Notes under the pieces: model-generated
The model's input: the letters and a program-made list of their open reading frames with translations, nothing else
What the model was told of the DNA's origin: nothing
The model's database searches: none
Position numbers and translations under genes: made by a program
Part shown: positions 17,726 through 25,598 of the stretch, piece by piece
Position numbering within the stretch: the first letter of the stretch is position 1
Layout: each line of letters opens with the position of its first letter
From: Planctomycetota bacterium
GTDB taxonomy: Bacteria > Planctomycetota > Planctomycetia > Pirellulales > UBA7805
Assembly: GCA_003389215.1 (NCBI GenBank)
Contig: QQVP01000119.1
Coordinates: 372,001 to 436,000 of the forward strand
Direction: 5' to 3'
Length of the DNA stretch: 64,000 nt

Positions 17726-19912
17726 ATGTCGACGAGTTCCCTTTCCCCATCTGGTCCGGTCCTCGAAGAGAGTGCCCTGACGGTCCTGGAGACGTTCTCC
17801 GAAGCGGCCAGCGTCACCTTCGATCGCATTCTCGCCCGGCGCGTGCTGCAGGAAGCGCAGCATGCGGTGCCGGGGGACGATGCGCAGGCCTGGTCGCGGT
17901 GGCTCGTCGATGCGGGCGAGAGTCTCAGTCTGCGTATTCGCAATCTCGAGTGCGAGCTGGCGGAAGTCCTGGACTTCGTGCGTCAAGGCGTGCCGGTGGC
18001 CCTTTGCCACGAAGAGGCCGACGGCCGGTTGCGTTGGTACATTCTCCACGAAGTCAGCGGTCGCAAGATCCGGCTCTCTTTGCCGTCTGAGGAAGGAAGC
18101 GACTTCTGGTGCACGCCGCGCCAGTTGCGCTCCTCGTTCGGTCTGTCGAAGTCCGGCGGCAAGGCCCGCTGGGTCATTGGCCAGGCGGCCCTCGCTTGCC
18201 AGGCCAGCGATCGTCCCACCAAGCACCGCTCCAGCGGCGGAAAGCTCTCGCCGCTGATGCGCCTGATCGGTCTGATGCGGCCCGAGCGTAGCGATCTGTG
18301 GGTGATCCTGGTCTTTTCGCTCATCGTCGGGGTGTTGGCCCTGGCCACGCCGGTGGCTGTCGAGGCTTTGGTCAATACGGTGGCTTTCGGTCGCTACCTG
18401 CAGCCGGTGGTCGTGCTGGCTCTGTTCCTGTTCACGTTTCTCGCCTTTGCCGCGGCGATTCGCGGCCTGACGACCTACATCGTCGAAATTCTGCAGCGTC
18501 GGCTGTTCGTACGCGTGGTCGAAGATCTCGCCTATCGTTTGCCGCGCGTCGAGCAGCGCGAGTTCGACAATCGACACGGTCCGGAGTTGGTCAATCGATT
18601 CCTCGACGTGGTGACGGTCCAAAAGGCCGCCTCGGCGTTGCTCATCGATGGCATTGCGATCGTGCTGCAGACGGCAATCGGCATGATCGTGCTCGCCTTC
18701 TACCATCCCTTCCTGCTCGGTTTCGACGCCGTGTTGTTGCTGATCATCAGCTTCATCGTGTTCGTCCTGGGCCGTGGGGCCGTGAATACTGCTACCAAGG
18801 AGTCGAAGGCCAAGTTCGCCGTGGCGGCCTGGCTCGAGGAATTGGCCCGCCACGTCACCGCGTTCAAGCTGCACTCGGGCAATCAATTCGCCCTGGAGCG
18901 GGCCGATCAGCTGGCGATCGACTGGCTCGAGGCGCGTCGCCGTCACTTCCGCATTGTGATGCGGCAGATCATCTTCGCCCTCGGCCTTCAGGCGTTGGCC
19001 GGCACGGCCCTGTTGGGTCTTGGTGGCTGGCTCGTCATCCAGGGTGAGCTGACACTCGGTCAGTTGGTGGCCGCGGAATTGATCGTGATGATGATCGTCG
19101 GCTCGTTTGCCAAGCTGGGCAAGCACATGGAGAGCTTTTACGATCTCCTGGCGTCGGTCGACAAACTCGGTTTGCTGTTTGATCTGAGCACCGAGTCGCA
19201 CGACAAGCTGTTCCATCTCCGCGAAGACGGGGCCGCCTCGATCACCGCCCGCGGGGTCAATTTCAAGTACGACAAGACCGAAGTCCTCCGCGAGGTCGAT
19301 CTCGAGCTGCAGCCGGGCGACTCGGTCGCGCTGTTGGGACAATCGGGCTCGGGCAAGACGACGTTGATCGACCTGTTGTGCGGTTTGCGGACGCCCGATT
19401 CCGGTCACGTCGAGCTGGACGGCATCGATCTCCGCGATCTGCGGCCCGATTCGCTGCGCCAGCATCTGGCCGTGTCGCGATCGGTTGACGTCTTCAACGG
19501 GACGATCGACGAGAATGTCCACCTCAACCGACCGAACGTGCGATCGAGTGACGTTTGCGACGCCCTGCAGGCCGTGGGACTCCTCGGCGAAATCCAGCGA
19601 TTGCCCGAAGGTCTCGGTACGGTTTTGCAAACCAACGGGGCTCCGCTCACGTCGAGCCAGTCGGTGCGTTTGATGTTGGCACGAGCCATCGTCGGTCGCC
19701 CCCGCCTGTTGCTGATCGACGGCACGCTCGATGCCCTCTCGGATGCCGAGCTTGGTCCGGTTCTCGAAAACCTGATCGGAGACGAGAAACGGCCTTGGAC
19801 CGTCTTGGTGACCACGGGACGGCGGGCCGTCATCGAAGCTTGCAATCGCGTCGCGGCATTGCCAGCACCGGTCCCGTCGCGGGCGGATGATACGACCTCC
19901 GCGTTAAGCTAG
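17726..19912 (+). CDS. ABC transporter protein with degenerate ATPase domain
   Basis: 728 residues: an N-terminal region of about 190 residues with no recognised fold, six predicted TM helices (about 195-470), then an ABC nucleotide-binding domain. The Walker A is intact (GQSGSGKTT, Lys544). The other ATPase motifs are damaged: the Q-loop Gln is Arg585 (VSRSVDVFNGTI), the signature is LTSSQS instead of LSGGQ, Walker B is LLLIDGTLD with Gly666 where the catalytic Glu should be, and the H-loop reads VTTGR with no His. It probably binds ATP poorly or does not hydrolyse it, and may work as a regulatory or passive half. It heads a run with HlyD and two TolC-like genes. Confidence 0.8.
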   Translation: MSTSSLSPSGPVLEESALTVLETFSEAASVTFDRILARRVLQEAQHAVPGDDAQAWSRWLVDAGESLSLRIRNLECELAEVLDFVRQGVPVALCHEEADGRLRWYILHEVSGRKIRLSLPSEEGSDFWCTPRQLRSSFGLSKSGGKARWVIGQAALACQASDRPTKHRSSGGKLSPLMRLIGLMRPERSDLWVILVFSLIVGVLALATPVAVEALVNTVAFGRYLQPVVVLALFLFTFLAFAAAIRGLTTYIVEILQRRLFVRVVEDLAYRLPRVEQREFDNRHGPELVNRFLDVVTVQKAASALLIDGIAIVLQTAIGMIVLAFYHPFLLGFDAVLLLIISFIVFVLGRGAVNTATKESKAKFAVAAWLEELARHVTAFKLHSGNQFALERADQLAIDWLEARRRHFRIVMRQIIFALGLQALAGTALLGLGGWLVIQGELTLGQLVAAELIVMMIVGSFAKLGKHMESFYDLLASVDKLGLLFDLSTESHDKLFHLREDGAASITARGVNFKYDKTEVLREVDLELQPGDSVALLGQSGSGKTTLIDLLCGLRTPDSGHVELDGIDLRDLRPDSLRQHLAVSRSVDVFNGTIDENVHLNRPNVRSSDVCDALQAVGLLGEIQRLPEGLGTVLQTNGAPLTSSQSVRLMLARAIVGRPRLLLIDGTLDALSDAELGPVLENLIGDEKRPWTVLVTTGRRAVIEACNRVAALPAPVPSRADDTTSALS

Positions 19913-19966
19913 ATCGAGTTTAACTATTGTAAGGGCATCGCCCGATACACTTAGGGTTGCGAAACT

Positions 19967-21307
19967 ATGTCGACCGTTGCCGCACGTCCTGTTAATGACC
20001 GCCTGCCGGCGCTGAAACTTGTGCAATCGTCGCGCAAGGCGGCACGCCTGGCGAAGTTGTTGCTCGTTCTCCTCGCACTGAGCGTGGTGGCCATGATATT
20101 TGCGCCGTGGCAGCAGTCGGCGCGAGGTAGCGGCAAAGTCGTGGCGTACGTGCCTCAGGAACGTCAGCAAACAGTCACTTCACCGGTCAAGGGCATTGCC
20201 GCCCGGCTCGGCGAGGGCCTGGTCGAGGGTGCGAAGGTGAAGCGGGGGGACTTTATTGTCGAGATCGAGCCGAATGCGGCCAATCTCGTTGCGCAGATGC
20301 AGGCTTCCCTCGGCGACCTCGATACCAAGCTGGCGACCGCCCAAACCAAGGCCGAAGTTTACGGTCAGAATGTCCGTGCCTTTGCCGAGGCCAGAGACGC
20401 CGCCGTCGCCGCGGCCGATCAACTCATCGAAGCGGCACGAGCCAAGTACGATGCGAAACAGCGGCTCGTCCCGGGCTACGAAGCGAAGGCGCTGCAAGCC
20501 AAGCAGAACTACGATCGCCAGCAGGCCCTTTTCCTCGAAGGGGTCCGCTCGGCCAAGGAAGTCGAGAAACTCCGCAAGGACTTGGACGTCGCCGAGGCCG
20601 AGCTCCAAGCGGCCCGGCTCGACATGGCGGCGGCCGAGGATGAATGGGAAGCCAAGCAGAACGAGCGTATCCAGAAAGAACAAGAAGCCCAAACGAAGGT
20701 CGATTACGCCCGGGCGATGCAGCAGGATGCGCTCGGTCAGGTAGCGACGATCCAGAAAGAAAGGCGAGCCGTCGAAATCAAGCTCTCCGAGCTGGAGCGT
20801 CTGAAGATCTATGCGCCGCGTGACGGCACGCTCTTCCGGGTCAACATCTTCGAACGGGGACAGCAGCTCAAGGAAGGCGACCCGCTCTTCACGATCGTGC
20901 CGGACACCTCGGAGCGGGCCGTCGAGCTGTGGGTGTCGGGGAACGACACGCCGTTGGTCAGCCCCGGCGATCACGTTCGTCTGCAGTTCGAAGGTTGGCC
21001 CGCGGTGCAGTTTGCCGGCTGGCCTTCCGTGGCCGTGGGGACATTTGGCGGCCAGGTGATGACGATCGATCCGACCGACGACGGCACCGGTGCCTTCCGC
21101 ATCTTGGTCCAGCCCGACGATCAATCGGACTGGCCCGACGAGCGCTACTTGCGCCAAGGCGTCCGCGCGAACGGCTGGGTGATGCTCAGCCAGGTGACGC
21201 TCGGATATGAGATTTGGCGTCAGCTCAACGGGTTCCCGCCGTCGATTTCCGGCCAGCCGGACAAGAAGTATGGCGACGACGCGAAGAAGGTCAAGCTACC
21301 GAAATGA
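19967..21307 (+). CDS. HlyD-like periplasmic adaptor (membrane fusion protein)
   Basis: 446 residues with one N-terminal TM (LAKLLLVLLALSVVAMIFAP), a split biotinyl-lipoyl half (QTVTSPVKGIAARLGEGLVE), a long alpha-helical coiled coil rich in Ala, Glu, Lys and Gln (about 100-280), and the second lipoyl half LKIYAPRDGTLFRVNIFERG. This is the adaptor joining an inner-membrane exporter to an outer-membrane channel. It follows the degenerate ABC gene by 54 bases and overlaps the next gene by four bases (ATGA), so the three are translated together. Confidence 0.85.
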   Translation: MSTVAARPVNDRLPALKLVQSSRKAARLAKLLLVLLALSVVAMIFAPWQQSARGSGKVVAYVPQERQQTVTSPVKGIAARLGEGLVEGAKVKRGDFIVEIEPNAANLVAQMQASLGDLDTKLATAQTKAEVYGQNVRAFAEARDAAVAAADQLIEAARAKYDAKQRLVPGYEAKALQAKQNYDRQQALFLEGVRSAKEVEKLRKDLDVAEAELQAARLDMAAAEDEWEAKQNERIQKEQEAQTKVDYARAMQQDALGQVATIQKERRAVEIKLSELERLKIYAPRDGTLFRVNIFERGQQLKEGDPLFTIVPDTSERAVELWVSGNDTPLVSPGDHVRLQFEGWPAVQFAGWPSVAVGTFGGQVMTIDPTDDGTGAFRILVQPDDQSDWPDERYLRQGVRANGWVMLSQVTLGYEIWRQLNGFPPSISGQPDKKYGDDAKKVKLPK

Positions 21308-23259
21308 TCTGCCAAGGATGGCAATCATTCCTGACACTCTCAATCAGCTGCATCGTCTTGGTGGGGTGCCGCTCGGGCCGCGCGCCCGAGGTGTTCACGT
21401 CGGCTGAACCGGTGACCGCGAGGGCGGATCTCGCCCACGACACGGCATCGCATCCACCGGTTTGGCAGCAGACCGCCTGGCGTCCGCCACCGCATCTGGC
21501 CCCGTCGCTGCAGCCAGCGGCCCCACCGCCGCAGCCACTCTCGCCGCCGCACTCCATGTCGTCGCTGTCGGCCGTGCGCCTGCCGCCCGCGACAAACGCG
21601 TCTGCGCCCCCGGGCGCTGCTCCCGTCGTCGCGCTGGCTCCGGCGCCGGTTCACGCACCGCTGCCGAACGACATTTCCGCGGCGCCCACGCTGCCACCGG
21701 TGGTGCCGGTCGCTTACCTGGACGATGGCCAACCGCTGCCGCCGCCGAATCAGCCCAAGGACGGCCAGGACCTCCGCTTGGTGCCGCCAGATGCCCCGCC
21801 ACAGCCGCCGGCAGGCGAGACGATTGCCCCCGGTCAGCCGACCATTAACGGCGAACCGGGCGAGCTCATTCCGCCGGGTTTCTTGGAACTCCTCGACGTC
21901 ATCGAATCGGTCGAGCGGGCATATCCCTTGCTGGAACAAATCGTGCTCGAGCAACAGGTCGCCGCCGGCGGACGCCTTTCCGCGGCGGGGGCCTTCGATC
22001 TCATGGGTCGCGGGCACGCGATTGCGACGCCGCTCGGCTTTTACCAGACGTATCGAAACGGATTGTCGCTCGAGAAACCGCTCTTTCACGGCGGAAGCCT
22101 GGCCGCCAAGTACCGCATCGGAGATGGCAACTTCGAGCCGTGGTTCGGCGAACGCGAGACCAACGAGGGCGGCGAGTTTTCCGTCGAGTTGAAGGCGCCG
22201 CTGTTGCAGAACCGGCGGATCGACAAACGTCGCACGGCCCTCTTCCAGGCCGAGTTGAACCAGCTCGCCGTGCAGCCCGAGATTCGCCTGCAACTGCTCG
22301 AGTTCACGCGACTCGCCAGCCAGACCTATTGGGGTTGGGTCGCCGCGGGCCAGGCGCTCGAGGCCAACCTGGAGCTGCTCGAGAACGCCCGCGCTCGTGT
22401 CGAACAGATCGAGAAGCGGATGGCGGCTGGCGACCTGGAGAAGATCGTCGGCATCAACAACGATCAACTCATTGCCACCCGTGAAACGAAGGTGATCGAG
22501 GCGGAACGAAAACTGGAACAGGCGGCGATCAAGCTGTCGCTGTTCTTGCGGGACGCAGCCGGCAAGCCGATCGTGCCCGATCCGCAGCAGGTGCCTGACG
22601 GGTTTCCTAGCCACACGGTTCCTCAGGTCGATCGCATCAAGAACGACATTGCCACGGCCATCGAGGCCTCGCCGGCTCTGGAACAGATCGAGATTGTGCG
22701 AGAACAGGTACGGCTTGATCTGAAGCTCGCCGAGAATCAACTGCTGCCGAAGTTCGATGCCCGTCTGTTGGCTTCTCAGGACGTCGGTGGCGAAACGAGC
22801 TCGAAAGGCGATAAGACCCCCTTCAAGCTGGAAGGGGCCTTTGTCGGCGAGGTGCCCCTGCAGCGGAGTGCCGCCCGCGGCAAGATCGAGCAAGCCCGGG
22901 CCAAGCTGGCCCAGTTGCAGGCGAAGGAGCAATTCGTCGTCGACAAGGTCACTGCGGCGGTGCAAGACGCGGTGTCGGCGCTGGAGGCGGCTTCCGACCG
23001 CATCGAGCAGGCGAGCAGGACTGTCGACCTCTCGCGGCAGACGCTCGACATCGGCCGACTTCAATTCGATGCGGGCGATATCGACCTGGTCACGTTGAAC
23101 ATCTTCGAGCAGGCGGTGACCGACGCCGAGCTGCTCTTGATCTCGGCGCGGGCCGATTACTTCGCCGCCTTGGCCGACTATCGTGCGGCCCTGGCTCTCG
23201 ACCCGCGCGGGGACCGCGAGCGCGACAAGGATCGCGTCGAACGGGCCAACGCCCAGTAA
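21304..23259 (+). CDS. TolC-family outer-membrane channel lipoprotein 1
   Basis: 651 residues from ATG 21304, which overlaps the HlyD stop. A lipoprotein signal with LVGC is followed by about 150 residues rich in Pro and Ala (a linker or wall-spanning region), then TolC-type helical repeats: LLEFTRLASQTYWGWVAAGQ, ENARARVEQIEKRMAAGDLE and TVDLSRQTLDIGRLQFDAGD. It would form the outer-membrane exit for the HlyD/ABC system. The Pro-rich insert is longer than in E. coli TolC. Confidence 0.8.
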   Translation: MICQGWQSFLTLSISCIVLVGCRSGRAPEVFTSAEPVTARADLAHDTASHPPVWQQTAWRPPPHLAPSLQPAAPPPQPLSPPHSMSSLSAVRLPPATNASAPPGAAPVVALAPAPVHAPLPNDISAAPTLPPVVPVAYLDDGQPLPPPNQPKDGQDLRLVPPDAPPQPPAGETIAPGQPTINGEPGELIPPGFLELLDVIESVERAYPLLEQIVLEQQVAAGGRLSAAGAFDLMGRGHAIATPLGFYQTYRNGLSLEKPLFHGGSLAAKYRIGDGNFEPWFGERETNEGGEFSVELKAPLLQNRRIDKRRTALFQAELNQLAVQPEIRLQLLEFTRLASQTYWGWVAAGQALEANLELLENARARVEQIEKRMAAGDLEKIVGINNDQLIATRETKVIEAERKLEQAAIKLSLFLRDAAGKPIVPDPQQVPDGFPSHTVPQVDRIKNDIATAIEASPALEQIEIVREQVRLDLKLAENQLLPKFDARLLASQDVGGETSSKGDKTPFKLEGAFVGEVPLQRSAARGKIEQARAKLAQLQAKEQFVVDKVTAAVQDAVSALEAASDRIEQASRTVDLSRQTLDIGRLQFDAGDIDLVTLNIFEQAVTDAELLLISARADYFAALADYRAALALDPRGDRERDKDRVERANAQ

Positions 23260-23761
23260 GACGCCCGCCTGGCGACGCGGGGCCAGCCTGTCATGGCACG
23301 CCTGGACCAACGACGGGCCGCCGGGACGAATGGCCGACGCCCGTGGCGGCAAACCGCTAGCGCTGCCTGCAGTAGGGATGTCGCGGGAGCGAGTGGCAAA
23401 CGCCCAGCCAAGCTTGGGAGGGCGTGGGGAGTGCGCAAACCTCGTCACAATGGGAGGGATGGCGCGGGCTGCTCGCCCGGTTTGGGCGTCTGATCACGCC
23501 CGGTTGGCGACAGCACCGCGGCAAGTTGCCCGCGGGGGAAGAAATTACTCACGAAAGCAGGCGTTTTGCGCCGAAGTTCGAAGACGAATCGGTAGATTTA
23601 ATTCAGCGATGGGATGCAGGCTGCTTGCACAGGGGGGTGGTCAGCGCGGAGTTCCCGATCGCGGTGCGAAGTCGTGTGCTTCGCACTGCGTCGTGATGCC
23701 GCGCGAACCGTGACCACCACTTCTCTTCCCTGGTCCGCAACGTCTCGACAAGCACAGCCGG
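23260..23761. other. intergenic region between the two TolC-like genes
   Basis: Five hundred bases with no gene I can support. Short frames such as 23424-23696 lack a ribosome-binding site and any domain. A locally AT-richer patch near 23590-23605 could hold a promoter for the second TolC-like gene, but no clear -35/-10 pair was found. Confidence 0.4.
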
Positions 23762-25573
23762 ATGGTCTCGCGTCCCGTCCATCGATACGTCCGTAGCCCG
23801 GTCGGTGTGAAAGCCGTCTGTCTGGCGGTGTGGCTCTGCGCGCCGTTACTCGCCGGTTGTCCGCTGCCCTGGTACGACGCGCCGCCCCTGTTGACCTCCA
23901 CGGACTATTGCCGTGAGCTGCGCACCATCGACGGGATTGTGCTCGAGCAGGAGTCGGTCATCGCACCCGTCCCGCTGGAAGAGGCGATCGCCGAGAACGG
24001 GCAAAACGGCTACCAGCCCGAGGCGGAACCGCCTCGGGAGCCGCCTGCTGAGCTACCGCTCTCGCTCGGCGAAGCCCGGGCGGCGGCCTTGGTCGCCAAC
24101 CTCGACATTGGCGTGGAGTTGTTGAATCCGCTCATCGCCCGCCAGGGAATTTCCGCGGAGGCGGCGCGTTTCGAGTCGACCTTCAACGCCTCGATCGAGC
24201 GCCGTCGCTTGGATCCACCGCCGGGGGTTGCTGCGGGCGGGGTTCCCGACACCACCTTCGACGATCTCGATCTGGCCTTCACGCAGCCGCTTTCGACCGG
24301 CGGTGTGTATCGTCTGCTGCACGACGTCACCAAGTCGGACATCCACGTTCCGGGTCTTCCCAACATCACGGGCACGGATTTGGGCGTCGAGTTTTCCCAT
24401 CCTCTGTTGCGGGACTTCGGCTATCGGGTCAACACGGCAGGAATTCAGATTGCGCGGGCGAACAGCGGCATTGCCGACGCCCAGTCGAAGCTGACGGCGA
24501 TCCGCGTGCTGGCCGAGGTCGAGACGGCGTACTGGAATCTGTTCGCGGCGCAGCGGCTCTACGACATTGCGCAGCAGCAGCTCGAACTGGCCAAGGGGCA
24601 ACTCGAGGCCGCCGAGCGTTTGGTCCAGGCGGGCCGCTTCTCCAACGTCGAGGTGCTGCGCGCCCAGGCAGGCGTGCTGGCGCGAAGGGATGCCGCCATC
24701 GCGGCCGAAACGAATGTTCGCTTGGTCCAGCGCGAGTTGAAGCGGATCATGCAGCGGCCCGACCTGCCGGTCGAGAGCATCACCAAGATCATCGTCGTCA
24801 CGTCGCCACGTCCGGTGGGCCTACGGTTTGATCGCCAAAATCTGGCCGCGCGGGCCGTGGAGAACCGCATGGAGGCGCTGCAGCTCCGACTGCAGCTGTT
24901 GAGCAACGACATCGAGATCCTGGTTGAGAAGAATTCCAAGCTGCCACGCCTGGATCTGACGGCGGAGATCGACGTCTTGGGCCAGGACCGTGCCTATCGC
25001 CGTTCGCTCGACAATCTGTTGGAAGGGGAATTTGGGGATCGGCTGGTGGGGCTCTCCCTGGAAGTCCCCCTGGCGGGCAACGTGGCGGCGACGGCCCGCT
25101 TGCGGGAGGCCGAGCTCCGCCGCATCCAGACCCAGATCCAGCAGAAGCAGCTCGACGTCGCCATCGTGCAGGAAGTCTACGACGCGATCGACCGCATCGA
25201 ACAGAACTGGCAGCGAATTCTGGCCACCCGCGCGGCGGCGATCGCGGCCGAACAAACCTTTCTGGGCGAGTCGCGGCTGAACCAGGCAGGTCAACGCACC
25301 AGCACCGAAGTCTTCATCGCACTGACGAACCTGGCCGATGCCCAGGCCCAAGCGGTTCAGGCGATCACGGACTACGAGACGGCCAAGGTCGATCTGGCCC
25401 TGGCAGCCGGGGCCATGCTCGGCTACGGGCAGGTGCATTGGAATCCCTACCAGGGCGCCGACGGGCCGCCCCCCACCGAGTATCCGGCCGGGCCGGGTCT
25501 GACCCCCGAACCGCTCCCTCCGGGCGAATTGCCTCTGCCGCCGGCGGCAGCCGCTCCATTCGGCCCTCGATAG
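23762..25573 (+). CDS. TolC-family outer-membrane channel lipoprotein 2
   Basis: 603 residues. The N-terminal signal ends in a lipobox (LLAGC). TolC marks include LSLGEARAAALVANLDIGVE, AEVETAYWNLFAAQRLYDIA and ERLVQAGRFSNVEVLRAQAG, with a Pro-rich C-terminal tail. It is unlike the first TolC gene in detail, so it is not a recent duplicate; it may serve the NHLM exporter encoded on the opposite strand. It converges with that exporter with only 25 bases between stops. The start is the first ATG of the frame; a later one is possible. Confidence 0.8.
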   Translation: MVSRPVHRYVRSPVGVKAVCLAVWLCAPLLAGCPLPWYDAPPLLTSTDYCRELRTIDGIVLEQESVIAPVPLEEAIAENGQNGYQPEAEPPREPPAELPLSLGEARAAALVANLDIGVELLNPLIARQGISAEAARFESTFNASIERRRLDPPPGVAAGGVPDTTFDDLDLAFTQPLSTGGVYRLLHDVTKSDIHVPGLPNITGTDLGVEFSHPLLRDFGYRVNTAGIQIARANSGIADAQSKLTAIRVLAEVETAYWNLFAAQRLYDIAQQQLELAKGQLEAAERLVQAGRFSNVEVLRAQAGVLARRDAAIAAETNVRLVQRELKRIMQRPDLPVESITKIIVVTSPRPVGLRFDRQNLAARAVENRMEALQLRLQLLSNDIEILVEKNSKLPRLDLTAEIDVLGQDRAYRRSLDNLLEGEFGDRLVGLSLEVPLAGNVAATARLREAELRRIQTQIQQKQLDVAIVQEVYDAIDRIEQNWQRILATRAAAIAAEQTFLGESRLNQAGQRTSTEVFIALTNLADAQAQAVQAITDYETAKVDLALAAGAMLGYGQVHWNPYQGADGPPPTEYPAGPGLTPEPLPPGELPLPPAAAAPFGPR

Positions 25574-25598
25574 CCACGTTACAAGGGCGCGGCACGGC

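Noticed and set aside
17621..19630. 669-codon reverse open frame opposite the degenerate ABC gene
   Set aside because: Shadow frame with low-complexity Gln/His/Asp composition. The forward frame has TM helices and Walker A.
23424..23696. 90-codon gene between the TolC-like genes
   Set aside because: No ribosome-binding site, no domain, atypical composition.
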